A DNA stretch of 64,000 nt. Origin: Pseudomonas kuykendallii. Its GTDB lineage: Bacteria; Pseudomonadota; Gammaproteobacteria; Pseudomonadales; Pseudomonadaceae. A model generated the notes under the pieces. That model was not told the origin of the DNA. It was given only the letters and a program-made list of their open reading frames with translations, and ran no database searches. Made by a program: the position numbers and the translations under genes. This document shows, piece by piece, positions 54,243-63,975 of this stretch (the stretch's first letter is position 1; every line of letters starts with the position of its first letter). The DNA lies in NCBI RefSeq assembly GCF_900106975.1, contig NZ_FNNU01000001.1:1048859-1112858 (forward strand). Direction: 5' to 3'.

Positions 54243-55724
54243 GTGAAGAACGATATCCACGATCTCGGCCTGGTGCTGGAATCCAAGGTCAAGCTGATCG
54301 TCATCGAGTCCTGGGACGAGCCGCGGGTCCTGCAGACCCTCACCGGCCTGGCGGTGCGGCGCAATCTCGGGCTGTTCCTCTGGTCGATCACCGAAGGCCT
54401 GCAACGCCTGGGCTTCGGCGCGGCGCCCGCGAACGAGGAACCGACCCACGAGCCGGAGGCGGCGCTGAAGCTGATCAAGGCTGATCCGCAGCCGAACCTC
54501 TACGTGCTCTGCGACCTGCATCCGTTCCTCGACGACAACCCGAAACTGGTGCGTCTGCTCAAGGAAATCGCCATGGCCGAGGGCGCGCAGCGGCCGACTC
54601 TGGTGCTGGTCTCCCACGCGCTGAAGCTGCCGCCGGAAGTGCAGCGCTACGCCGCCCGCTTCGACCTGGCGCTGCCGTCGGAGGAGGAGCTGCTGGCGAT
54701 CGTCCGCGATGAAGCCACGCGCTGGAGCGAGCGCAATCGCGGCGCCCGCGTGCGCACCGACAACCGCACCCTCCAGCAGGTGGTGAACAACCTGCGCGGG
54801 ATGAGCCACGGCGAAGCCCGCTCGCTGGCGCGCAACCTGATCTGCGACGATGGCGCGATCACCCAGGAAGACCTGCCGGAGCTGAACAAGGCCAAGTTCC
54901 AGCTGCTCGACCTGGAGGGTGTGCTGAGTTTCGAGAACGACACCGCACGCTTCGCCGAGGTCGGCGGGCTGGCATCGCTCAAGCGCTGGCTGGCCGAGCG
55001 CCAGGACGCCTTCCTCGACGACAGCGGCATCGGGCGCCCGAAGGGCATGCTGCTGGTCGGCGTGCAGGGCGGCGGCAAGAGCCTGGCGGCGAGGGCGGTG
55101 GCCGGACTCTGGGGGCTGCCGCTGCTGCGCCTGGACTTCGCCTGCCTGTACAACAAGTTCTTCGGCGAGACCGAGCGCAACCTGCGCGAGGCGCTGAAGA
55201 TGGCCGAGCAGATGGCGCCTTGCGTGCTGTGGATGGACGAGATCGAGAAGGGCCTGGCCAGCGGCGATCAGGATGGCGGCGTCAGCCAGCGGGTGCTCGG
55301 CACGCTGCTGACCTGGATGGCCGAGCACAAGGCGCCGGTGTTCATGGTCGCCACCGCCAATGCGATCCAGCGCCTGCCGTCCGAGCTGGTGCGCAAGGGG
55401 CGCTTCGACGAACTGTTCTTCGTCGACCTGCCGGATGCAATCGTGCGTGCGGATATCTTCCGCATTCACCTGCAGTGTCGCGAGCTCGATCCGGAGGCGT
55501 TCGATCTGCCGGCTCTGGCGTCGGCCAGCGCCGGTTTCTCCGGTGCGGAAATCGAACAGGCGGTGGTCAGCGCGCTGTACGCCGCGCAGGCGCGTCAACA
55601 GGCGGTTGATCAGACCCTGCTGCTGACCAGCCTGCAGAGCACCTCGCCGTTATCGGTGGTGATGAGCGAAGACGTCGCGGCGCTGCGCGCCTGGGCCCAT
55701 GGGCGTACGGTGGCCGCGGACTGA
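54243..55724 (+). CDS. AAA ATPase of the Ycf46-like family
   Basis: 493 residues. An unusual N-terminal domain of about 240 residues, then a AAA domain with Walker A GVQGGGKS (~residue 276), Walker B WMDEIEKG and arginine-finger region RKGRFDELFF. It is the PA0657-type protein and resembles chloroplast Ycf46; function unknown. GTG start 54243 with GGAG upstream. Confidence 0.85.
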   Translation: MKNDIHDLGLVLESKVKLIVIESWDEPRVLQTLTGLAVRRNLGLFLWSITEGLQRLGFGAAPANEEPTHEPEAALKLIKADPQPNLYVLCDLHPFLDDNPKLVRLLKEIAMAEGAQRPTLVLVSHALKLPPEVQRYAARFDLALPSEEELLAIVRDEATRWSERNRGARVRTDNRTLQQVVNNLRGMSHGEARSLARNLICDDGAITQEDLPELNKAKFQLLDLEGVLSFENDTARFAEVGGLASLKRWLAERQDAFLDDSGIGRPKGMLLVGVQGGGKSLAARAVAGLWGLPLLRLDFACLYNKFFGETERNLREALKMAEQMAPCVLWMDEIEKGLASGDQDGGVSQRVLGTLLTWMAEHKAPVFMVATANAIQRLPSELVRKGRFDELFFVDLPDAIVRADIFRIHLQCRELDPEAFDLPALASASAGFSGAEIEQAVVSALYAAQARQQAVDQTLLLTSLQSTSPLSVVMSEDVAALRAWAHGRTVAAD

Positions 55725-55727
55725 GTC

Positions 55728-56516
55728 TCAGCCGGGCAGGAGGCCGCGATTGATCCGCGCCGCGAGCTTGCGCACCAGCCAGCGCGGCGCGAAGCGCGGG
55801 CCCAGGGCGGCCAGGCGGTTGCGCCAGCCGGGGATGATCAGCGCGCGGTTCTTCTCCAGCGCCCGCACGGTGTAGAGCGCGACTTCCTCCGCGCTCATCA
55901 TCAGCTTGCTGCCGCTCAGATGGCCGATTTCCAGCTGCGCCGAGCGCCAGAACGCGGTGCGGATCGGCCCCGGACAGAGCACCGATACCTGGATCCCGCG
56001 GCCGCCGAGTTCCTCGCGCAGCCCCTCGGAAAAATGCAGGACGTAGGCCTTGCTCGCGTAGTAGTTGCTCATCCAGGCGCCGGGCTGGAAGGCCGCGACC
56101 GAAGCGACGTTGAGAATCTGCCCGCCACCGTTCGCCAGCATGTGCTGGCCGAGCGCATGGCACAGACGTGCCAGGGCCAGCACGTTCACTTCGATCAGGG
56201 TTTTCTCGCGGCTCCAGTCCTGCTCCAGATAGGCGCCGCCGGAGCCGATCCCGGCGTTGTTCACCAGCAGGTCGATACGCCGCTCGCTCTGCTCCAGTTC
56301 GTGGAGCAGACCGGACAGCTGGATCGGCTCGGCGAGATCGCAGGTGCGGAACAGCACTTCGACGCCGAAGCGCTGCGTCAGCTCGCAGGCGATGCTTTCC
56401 AGCGCATCGCGCTGCCGCGCCACCAGGATCAGCTTGCGCCCGCGCCGTGCCAGGGCTTCGGCCAGGGCCAGGCCTATGCCGCTGGAGGCACCGGTGATGA
56501 GGACGTAATGGGGCAT
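55728..56516 (-). CDS. Short-chain dehydrogenase/reductase
   Basis: 262 residues. TGASSGIG (residues ~7-14), NNAG, Ser in ILNVASVAAF, YYASK catalytic pair, then a hydrophobic C-terminus. Similar to the acyl or sterol-type SDRs often called PA0658-like. Substrate unknown. ATG 56516 has a GGAG seven bases upstream. Confidence 0.85.
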   Translation of the reverse strand: MPHYVLITGASSGIGLALAEALARRGRKLILVARQRDALESIACELTQRFGVEVLFRTCDLAEPIQLSGLLHELEQSERRIDLLVNNAGIGSGGAYLEQDWSREKTLIEVNVLALARLCHALGQHMLANGGGQILNVASVAAFQPGAWMSNYYASKAYVLHFSEGLREELGGRGIQVSVLCPGPIRTAFWRSAQLEIGHLSGSKLMMSAEEVALYTVRALEKNRALIIPGWRNRLAALGPRFAPRWLVRKLAARINRGLLPG

Positions 56517-56575
56517 TTGAATCTCCACGCAGGAGCCGTTTGGACAGCCGGCTCCCGGGGTTGGTGCGGCGCGCG

Positions 56576-57556
56576 TCAGCTGCCGAGGGCGGCCCAGTAC
56601 ATGGCGAGCATGGCGAAACCGCCGAAGGCGAACATCATCAACAGCGACAACAGCAGAATGGCGATGAGTACGCCGGAAATGACTTTCACAGACAAGCTGT
56701 TGGCCGGTGGCGGCGGGCCATAGCGGTTGACGCCTTCACTGCCGGGCACCACCAGCATCAGCAGGGAGAACACGCTGCCGACCACGGGGATCAGGTTGAT
56801 CAGCAGCAGCCAGCCGGTCCAGCCGATGTCGTGCAGGCGCTGGACGGCGATCATCACGCTGGTGACGGCGACTCCGATCGACACGACGATGATCAGCAGC
56901 GCGCCGACGATCTCGGAGACGTTGCTGCCGAGCGCGGCCACGCCCAGCAGTACCAGGAAACTGAAGATCATCACCAGCGACCAGGCCAGGTAGCGGAGGC
57001 GCCCGATGCGGCCTTTGATGCTGAACACTTTGAGCTCGCCGAACTCGGGAAGTGTCTCGCCGACGTCCGCGCGGGGCGGTGCGTAAGGCGTGGCCGCGGG
57101 GGCCGTGGCGGGTTTCTCCGCGGCGGCGGGGGCGGGCAGTTCACCGCTCTCGGCGAGCTGCGCCTGGCGCGCGAGGTACTTCTCGATGACGACGCCACAG
57201 GCGCTGCACTCGATCGCCTTGGCCTGCGCGTGGCCGCACTTGGGGCAGATCATGTCGCCGCTGGCGGCGAGCGCGGCGGCATCGCTCTCCTCTTCGACTT
57301 CGACCAGGCTCAGCTCCGAGCTCTGCTCGCGCTCCTTGCGGACCCGCGCACCGGCGCGCTGAAGGGCGCCCAGATACTTGTCCGCCAGGTCCTCGGTGAG
57401 GTCGCGCTTGATGGCCTGGGGCCGACCGCCGAACAGCGCCTCGATGCGTCCGCGATCGCTCTTGAACAGTCGGGCGAGGTTGTCCTTGACGGTCTCCAGC
57501 GCCATGTCCGGCATGATCTGGCCATCGAATACGATCTTGTAACGCGCTTCGGTCAT
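56576..57556 (-). CDS. DUF805 membrane protein with N-terminal zinc-ribbon region
   Basis: 326 residues. An N-terminal alpha-helical domain (about 1-75) of unknown kind, a two-CxxC zinc-ribbon (CPKCGHAQ...CSACG, about residues 104-120), a Pro/Ala-rich linker, then a four-helix DUF805 domain from about residue 190. The fusion of a ribbon to DUF805 suggests a regulatory or binding role. No known function. Confidence 0.78.
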   Translation of the reverse strand: MTEARYKIVFDGQIMPDMALETVKDNLARLFKSDRGRIEALFGGRPQAIKRDLTEDLADKYLGALQRAGARVRKEREQSSELSLVEVEEESDAAALAASGDMICPKCGHAQAKAIECSACGVVIEKYLARQAQLAESGELPAPAAAEKPATAPAATPYAPPRADVGETLPEFGELKVFSIKGRIGRLRYLAWSLVMIFSFLVLLGVAALGSNVSEIVGALLIIVVSIGVAVTSVMIAVQRLHDIGWTGWLLLINLIPVVGSVFSLLMLVVPGSEGVNRYGPPPPANSLSVKVISGVLIAILLLSLLMMFAFGGFAMLAMYWAALGS

Positions 57557-57691
57557 GCGGGGCTTCCTTGTCACGAGCTGGGAACCGGCACAGCGTAATA
57601 ACCGGCCGACGGCTGCACAAGCGGACTCGCACGAAGGCAGGCCCGGCAGCGCGATGGTGCTCCGGGGCCGTGTGCTGCGTCACACGCGGGG

Positions 57692-58660
57692 TCAGCGCGG
57701 CCAGCGTTGGCCGAGTTGAGCGCAGCGCGACAGCGAGTCGCGGTACTCCTGGTCCAGGCGTGCGATCAATTGATCGACGCTGGGCAGGTCCGCGATGTCG
57801 CCGGCGCCCTGGCCGGCGGACCAGACGGTTTTCCAGGCCTTGGCTTCGTCGTTGATCGGCTTGAGTTTCTCACCGTAGTCGACCGCGCTCTTGTCGTTGA
57901 GTCGCTTTAGGTCATAGCCGGCGCGCTCCAGACTCTGGCGCATGAAGCTCGCCGGTACGCCGGACACCGCCGGGGTGTGGACGATATCGGCGGCGCGGGC
58001 GCCGATGATCATCTGCTTGTAGTCGGCGCCGGCATCGCTTTCGGCGGTAGCGATGAAACGCGTGCCCAGGTAGGCGAGGTCGGCGCCGAGCAGTTGCGCG
58101 GCGAGAATCTCGTGGCCGTGGTTGAGGCAGCCGGCGAGCAGCAGCGTCTTGTCGAAGAACTGCCGGATTTCTGCGATCAGGGCAAACGGACTCCAGGTGC
58201 CGGCGTGACCACCGGCTCCGGCGGCTACCGCGATCAGCCCGTCGACGCCGGCTTCGGCGGCTTTCTCGGCGTGCCGGCGGGTGGTGACGTCGTGGAACAC
58301 CAGTCCTCCATAGCTGTGCACGGCGTCGACCACGTCCTTCACCGCGCCCAGGCTGGTCACCACGATGGGCACCTTCTTCTCGACGCAGATCGCCAGGTCC
58401 GCCTGCAGGCGCGGGTTGGTCGGATGGACGATCAGGTTGACGGCGAAGGGCGCCGGTTCCTGCTGTCCTGCCAGGCCTGCCTGGATCTCTTCCAGCCAGG
58501 CGCGAAAGCCCTCGCTGTCACGCTGGTTGAGCGCGGGAAAGCTGCCGATGATGCCATTGCGGCAGCAGGCGAGGACCAGCGCGGGATTGGACACCAGGAA
58601 CATCGGCGCCGCCATCAGGGGCAGGCGCAGGCGTTGATCGAGCGAGGCGGGCAGGGACAT
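57692..58660 (-). CDS. Nitronate monooxygenase-like flavoprotein
   Basis: 322-residue TIM-barrel flavin enzyme of the NMO / 2-nitropropane dioxygenase family. Motifs LPLMAAPMFLVS at the N-terminus, AVAAGAGGHAG, and LGADLAYLGTRFIATAES for FMN binding. It oxidises alkyl nitronates such as propionate 3-nitronate in the characterised class. PA0660-like. Confidence 0.85.
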   Translation of the reverse strand: MSLPASLDQRLRLPLMAAPMFLVSNPALVLACCRNGIIGSFPALNQRDSEGFRAWLEEIQAGLAGQQEPAPFAVNLIVHPTNPRLQADLAICVEKKVPIVVTSLGAVKDVVDAVHSYGGLVFHDVTTRRHAEKAAEAGVDGLIAVAAGAGGHAGTWSPFALIAEIRQFFDKTLLLAGCLNHGHEILAAQLLGADLAYLGTRFIATAESDAGADYKQMIIGARAADIVHTPAVSGVPASFMRQSLERAGYDLKRLNDKSAVDYGEKLKPINDEAKAWKTVWSAGQGAGDIADLPSVDQLIARLDQEYRDSLSRCAQLGQRWPR

Positions 58661-58681
58661 GGCGTTTTCTCTTGTTATGGG

Positions 58682-59110
58682 TCAGAAGGGTTTGACCACC
58701 ACCAGGATCACGATGGCGATCAGGAACAGTACCGGAATTTCATTGAACCAGCGGTAGAAGGTCTCGCTGCGGCCCGGTTCGCCGCGGGCGAAGCGTTTGA
58801 TCTGCGCGCCACAGACGTGGTGGTAGCCGATCAGCAGGACCACCAGAGTCAGCTTGGCGTGCAGCCAGCCGGCGCCTTTGAGCAGGCCCGGGTTCATCGA
58901 CAGCAGGCCGATGCCGAACACCAGGGTGGCGATCATCGCCGGCAGCATGATGCCGCGGTAGAGTTTGCGCTCCATGACGCAGAAGCGTTCGCGGCTGGCC
59001 GCATCCTTGCTGCTGGTGTGATAGACGAACAGCCTGGGCAGATAGAACAGCCCGGCGAACCAGCAGACGACGGAAATGATGTGCAGCGCTTTGATCCAGA
59101 GATAGAGCAT
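58682..59110 (-). CDS. hemJ: HemJ-like protoporphyrinogen oxidase (CopD-related)
   Basis: 142 residues with four hydrophobic helices. The His in WIKALHIISVVCWFAGLFYLPRLFVYH and the Lys/Arg-rich loop match the HemJ family, which oxidises protoporphyrinogen IX using a haem. It follows the NMO-like gene on the same strand. Confidence 0.82.
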   Translation of the reverse strand: MLYLWIKALHIISVVCWFAGLFYLPRLFVYHTSSKDAASRERFCVMERKLYRGIMLPAMIATLVFGIGLLSMNPGLLKGAGWLHAKLTLVVLLIGYHHVCGAQIKRFARGEPGRSETFYRWFNEIPVLFLIAIVILVVVKPF

Positions 59111-59252
59111 CGGAGTGCTTCCAGGTAGTCACGGTGCGCAGATAGTAGTTGCGCCGCTCCCGCCCGTCACCACGCCGGTTGGCCGCGGAATGCACGCGGA
59201 CGTATCATCGAAGGGTGCTCCATCTTCGTGCGGAAGTGGGGCAGAGCGCAGA

Positions 59253-59277
59253 ATAGTTGACCGATTTTCTGGGGTAA
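59253..59277 (+). promoter_or_regulatory. IscR type-1-like site before erpA
   Basis: Twenty of 25 bases fit my recollection of the IscR type 1 consensus (ATASYYGACTRWWWYAGTCRRSTAT), with a strong left half ATAGTTGAC. It overlaps the -35 element of a TTGACC/GATAAT promoter. Confidence 0.5.
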
Positions 59278-59286
59278 GCGGATAAT
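59257..59286 (+). promoter_or_regulatory. Sigma70 promoter of erpA
   Basis: TTGACC (59257-59262) and GATAAT (59281-59286) with an 18-bp spacer, 50 bases before the start codon. Confidence 0.65.
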
Positions 59287-59335
59287 GGCAGGCCCCAATG
59301 CAGTTCAGGCAGCGTAACGCCGGGAGATATGCAAC

Positions 59336-59686
59336 ATGAGCGTCGAAACCTTCACCCCTACCGCCATGCTGTTTTCGCAGGGTGCTGCGAGCAAGGTGAA
59401 GAACCTCATCGATGAGGAAGGCAACCCTCGTCTGAAGCTTCGCGTTTTCGTGACGGGCGGCGGCTGTTCCGGTTTCCAGTACGGTTTCACCTTCGATGAA
59501 GACACCGCGGACGATGACACCATCATCGAGCGCGAAGGGGTTAGCCTGGTGGTCGATCCGATGAGCTTCCAGTACCTGGCCGGCGCCGAAGTGGATTATC
59601 AGGAAGGCTTGGAAGGGTCGCGATTCGTTATCAACAATCCCAACGCCGCCACCACCTGCGGCTGTGGCCAATCCTTCTCGATCTGA
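59336..59686 (+). CDS. erpA: Iron-sulfur cluster insertion protein ErpA
   Basis: 116-residue A-type carrier. The three cluster-binding cysteines are Cys44, Cys108 and Cys110 ([10 protein letters not shown] and TTCGCGQSF). It hands 4Fe-4S clusters to targets including IspG/IspH in E. coli. Divergent from hemJ; convergent with anmK. A candidate IscR site lies in its promoter. Confidence 0.95.
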   Translation: MSVETFTPTAMLFSQGAASKVKNLIDEEGNPRLKLRVFVTGGGCSGFQYGFTFDEDTADDDTIIEREGVSLVVDPMSFQYLAGAEVDYQEGLEGSRFVINNPNAATTCGCGQSFSI

Positions 59687-59705
59687 CGCCGCTTCGCCTT
59701 GTCGA

Positions 59706-59728
59706 CGCCGTGCACTGCACGGCGTTTT
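59706..59728 (+). terminator. Terminator after erpA
   Basis: A 9-bp arm CGCCGTGCA pairs with TGCACGGCG across one base (the hairpin loop will open a little), followed by TTTTCG. Confidence 0.75.
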
Positions 59729-59740
59729 CGTTTCTGCGCT

Positions 59741-60835
<1,095 letters not shown>

Positions 60836-62269
60836 TCAGCGCTTGTTGTTGAGGGCCAGCATGGTGGCTTTTTCCTGCTCCATGCGGGCGAGCAGTGGCT
60901 TGCTTTGCTGCAGGAAGCGCTGCTTCTCGCCGCTGCTGATGGGGTCGGCCATCGCCATCTTGATGCTCAGGGGGTCGACCTGGGTTCCGTCGACCTGGAA
61001 TTCGTAATGCAGATGCGGGCCGGTGGACAGCCCGGTGGTGCCGATGTAGCCAATCACCTGGCCCTGCTTCACGGTAACGCCGTTGCGGATACCCTTGGCG
61101 AAACCCTGCATGTGGCCGTACAGCGTGCGATAGCGCTGGTTGTGCTGGATGATCACGGCATTGCCGTAGCCGCCCTTGCGCCCGGCGAGGAGGACCTTGC
61201 CATCGCCGGCTGCCTTGATCGGCGTGCCGCGCGGCGCGGCGTAGTCGACGCCCTTGTGCGCGCGGATCTTGTTGAGGATCGGGTGTTTGCGGCCCATCGA
61301 GAAACGCGAGCTGATTCGCGCGACATCCACCGGAGTGCGGATGAAGGCCTTGCGCATGCTGTTGCCGTCGGCGGTGTAGTAGCTGCTGACGCCCTGTTTG
61401 TTGGTGTAGCGAATGGCGCTGAACGTCTTGCCGCGGTTGACGAAGCGCGCGGCGAGGATGCTGCCGGTGCCTACGCGTTTGCCGTCAAGCATCTTCTCTT
61501 CGTAGATGGCTTCGAATTCGTCGCCCTCGCGCAGATCCTGGCCGAAGTCGATGTCGTAGCCGAAGATGTTTGCCAGGTCCATGGTCAGGTCGTGGGAGAG
61601 ACCGGCGCGCTTGGCGGACATGAACAGCGAACTGTCGATCACGCCATGGGCATAAACGCTGCGCACGTCGGGCTTGGCCAGTTCACGCTTGAACACGTAA
61701 CCACTGCCGCTCTTGGCAAGGCTGACGCGCTCCATGTCCGAAAGCTGGGAGTGCAGGCTTTCCAGTTGGCCGTCAGGGGTGAGCTTGAATTCCAGCGCCT
61801 GGCCGACCTTCAAACGGCCCAAGGCCTTGGCATCCTTGCTGCTGTCGAGCACCTCGTGCAAAGCGGTGGCGGACAGGCCGACCTTGGCGAACACGGTGGA
61901 CAGGGTGTCGCCGTTGCCTACCCTGACGACCTTGATGGAAGGGGCGGCAGGCGCCTCATCGCTGGCCACGGAGGTGTCGTCAGGCTCGGTCGACCCGGCA
62001 TCGGCGCTCTGTTCGGAGTCCGTTTCGATTTCGGCGAAAGGCGATGCGGCGACTTGCTGCTCGTCGGCGCTTTCCGACTGCAGGGTGGCATCTTCCTGAG
62101 GGATTTCCTGGCTGGGGCTAGTGAGCTCCAGATCCAGATTCGTCCTTTTCGCTTCAACTTCGCGAGAAGGGAATACCAGCAGTGCCAGGCTAAGCAATGC
62201 AGCTATACCACTGGCAGCCAGGATGTGGCTTTTCGGGTAGAGCTCTGCTTTGGAAACGTTATGCGTCAT
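60836..62269 (-). CDS. mepM: Murein DD-endopeptidase, M23/LysM-type (MepM-like)
   Basis: 477 residues. One N-terminal hydrophobic helix (about 16-35), an Asp/Glu/Ser-rich periplasmic linker (about 45-105), an OapA/LysM-like cell-wall binding region (about 110-165), and a C-terminal M23 lysostaphin-like zinc peptidase with HKGVDYAAPRGTPI and HLHYEF. It cuts cross-links for wall expansion, so with anmK it joins cell-wall turnover. Start at ATG 62269. Confidence 0.93.
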   Translation of the reverse strand: MTHNVSKAELYPKSHILAASGIAALLSLALLVFPSREVEAKRTNLDLELTSPSQEIPQEDATLQSESADEQQVAASPFAEIETDSEQSADAGSTEPDDTSVASDEAPAAPSIKVVRVGNGDTLSTVFAKVGLSATALHEVLDSSKDAKALGRLKVGQALEFKLTPDGQLESLHSQLSDMERVSLAKSGSGYVFKRELAKPDVRSVYAHGVIDSSLFMSAKRAGLSHDLTMDLANIFGYDIDFGQDLREGDEFEAIYEEKMLDGKRVGTGSILAARFVNRGKTFSAIRYTNKQGVSSYYTADGNSMRKAFIRTPVDVARISSRFSMGRKHPILNKIRAHKGVDYAAPRGTPIKAAGDGKVLLAGRKGGYGNAVIIQHNQRYRTLYGHMQGFAKGIRNGVTVKQGQVIGYIGTTGLSTGPHLHYEFQVDGTQVDPLSIKMAMADPISSGEKQRFLQQSKPLLARMEQEKATMLALNNKR

Positions 62270-62306
62270 ATGGCGTCTGGTGATTTTGGCTACGAAATAA
62301 CTGTCT

Positions 62307-62335
62307 AAAATATAACCAAAATTTCCCTGAGGCAA
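62307..62335 (-). promoter_or_regulatory. Promoter candidate of mepM-anmK
   Basis: TTGCCT (62330-62335) and TATTTT (62307-62312) on the minus strand, 17 bp apart. Confidence 0.5.
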
Positions 62336-62388
62336 CCCTGAATGCTGTGGTCTTTTGCCCGGCCATCACGCTGCCACCAGGGTGAAAT

Positions 62389-62416
62389 TTGTTTTTCGGA
62401 GCTGATCTTGTATGGT
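62389..62416 (+). promoter_or_regulatory. Promoter candidate of tyrS
   Basis: TTGTTT (62389-62394) and TATGGT (62411-62416), 16 bp apart, 36 bases before the start. Confidence 0.45.
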
Positions 62417-62451
62417 TGCTCCCCTTCGTCCAACACCTATCGAGTCATGCC

Positions 62452-63651
62452 ATGAAGTCTGTGGAAGAGCAGCTCGCGCAGATCAAGCGCGGCGCGGAAG
62501 AGATCCTTGTTGAAGCCGAGCTGATCGAGAAGCTCAAGTTGGGGCGTCCGCTAAGGATCAAAGCCGGTTTCGACCCGACCGCTCCGGATCTGCATCTCGG
62601 TCACACCGTGCTTATTAATAAGCTGCGTCAGTTCCAGGAACTGGGTCACCAGGTGGTTTTCCTTATAGGTGACTTCACGGGGATGATCGGCGACCCCAGT
62701 GGCAAGAGCGCCACGCGTCCTCCGTTGACGCGCGAGCAGGTGCTCGACAATGCCGAGACCTACAAGGCGCAGGTTTTCAAGATTCTCGACCCAGCGCGCA
62801 CCGAGGTGGCTTTCAACTCCACCTGGATGGATCAGTTGAGTCCGGCCGATTTCATCCGTTTGGCCTCGCAGTACACCGTGGCACGGATGCTCGAACGCGA
62901 CGATTTCAGCAAGCGTTACTCGACCAACCAGCCCATTGCTATCCATGAGTTCCTCTATCCGCTCGTACAGGGCTACGACTCCGTCGCACTGAAGGCCGAC
63001 GTCGAGCTCGGTGGCACCGATCAGAAGTTCAACCTGCTGATGGGGCGCGAGCTGCAACGTGCCTATGGCCAGCCGGCGCAGTGCATCCTCACCATGCCGC
63101 TGCTCGAAGGGCTGGACGGGGTGAAGAAGATGTCCAAGTCGCTGGGTAACTATGTCGGTATCCAGGAAGCGCCGGGAGTCATGTACAGCAAGCTGGTCTC
63201 GATTCCCGATGCGCTGATGTGGCGTTACTTCGAGCTGTTGAGCTTCCGCAGCCTCGAAGAGATCGAGGCGTTTCGCAGTGACATCGCGCGCGGTGCCAAT
63301 CCCCGTGACATCAAGATCAAGCTGGCCGAAGAGATCGTCGCCCGCTTCCATGGCGAGGAGGCTGCTGCAGGTGCACATCGTTCCGCAGGTAACCGTATGA
63401 AAGATGGCGAGCTGCCGGAAGATCTGCCGGACGTGGTCCTGTTCTCCGCCGAGGACCTCCCGATCGCTGCCGTCCTTAATAAGGCAGGCATGGTGAAGAA
63501 CGCTGCAGGTGCCCGCGACCTGCTCGGTGCGGGAAGCGTGAAGGTGGATGGCGACGTGGTTTCCCGAGACTTCGTCTTTAAGTTGGGTGCAAGCCACGTC
63601 TGCCAGGCCGGCAAGAAGGCATTCGCACGCATCATCGTTAAAGTTGAATGA
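62452..63651 (+). CDS. tyrS: Tyrosyl-tRNA synthetase (TyrZ-type)
   Basis: 399 residues, class I. HIGH-like HLGHTVL, KMSKS motif ([12 protein letters not shown]) and a C-terminal S4 RNA-binding domain (about 335-399). The length and sequence fit the shorter TyrRS class (TyrZ). It lies just before an rRNA operon in P. aeruginosa (PA0668). Confidence 0.96.
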   Translation: MKSVEEQLAQIKRGAEEILVEAELIEKLKLGRPLRIKAGFDPTAPDLHLGHTVLINKLRQFQELGHQVVFLIGDFTGMIGDPSGKSATRPPLTREQVLDNAETYKAQVFKILDPARTEVAFNSTWMDQLSPADFIRLASQYTVARMLERDDFSKRYSTNQPIAIHEFLYPLVQGYDSVALKADVELGGTDQKFNLLMGRELQRAYGQPAQCILTMPLLEGLDGVKKMSKSLGNYVGIQEAPGVMYSKLVSIPDALMWRYFELLSFRSLEEIEAFRSDIARGANPRDIKIKLAEEIVARFHGEEAAAGAHRSAGNRMKDGELPEDLPDVVLFSAEDLPIAAVLNKAGMVKNAAGARDLLGAGSVKVDGDVVSRDFVFKLGASHVCQAGKKAFARIIVKVE

Positions 63652-63667
63652 AGCCTCGAAAAAGCGG

Positions 63668-63695
63668 TTGACGTGAGTTTTGGGCTGTCTATAAT
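63668..63695 (+). promoter_or_regulatory. rRNA-region promoter 1
   Basis: TTGACG - 16 bp - TATAAT, a strong match directly after tyrS. Confidence 0.7.
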
Positions 63696-63765
63696 GCGCA
63701 CCACTTCCGGCGCAGTCCTCAAGTAAAACCTCTTGTAAATCAATGGGTTGAGCGAATAAAGAGGG

Positions 63766-63793
63766 TTGCATCGGTGGCGGATTCGAGTAGAAT
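63766..63793 (+). promoter_or_regulatory. rRNA-region promoter 2
   Basis: TTGCAT - 16 bp - TAGAAT, followed by a GC-rich discriminator GCGCCGG. Confidence 0.6.
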
Positions 63794-63869
63794 GCGCCGG
63801 GCTGACAGGGTGGTGGTTTGATCCTGTTGGTGGCTTCGATCGAAATGATCGGAAGCGGAAAAAGAGGTG

Positions 63870-63897
63870 TTGACAGCGGGTTTGAACGCTGTAGAAT
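63870..63897 (+). promoter_or_regulatory. rRNA-region promoter 3
   Basis: TTGACA - 16 bp - TAGAAT, followed by a GC-rich discriminator TCGCCTCCCGC typical of stringently controlled promoters. Confidence 0.7.
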
Positions 63898-63975
63898 TCG
63901 CCTCCCGCTGACGAGGAGTTTGAAAGATCGGAAGCGGCAAGCGGTTGAGTAGAAAAGAGATTTTCGAAAATAAGC

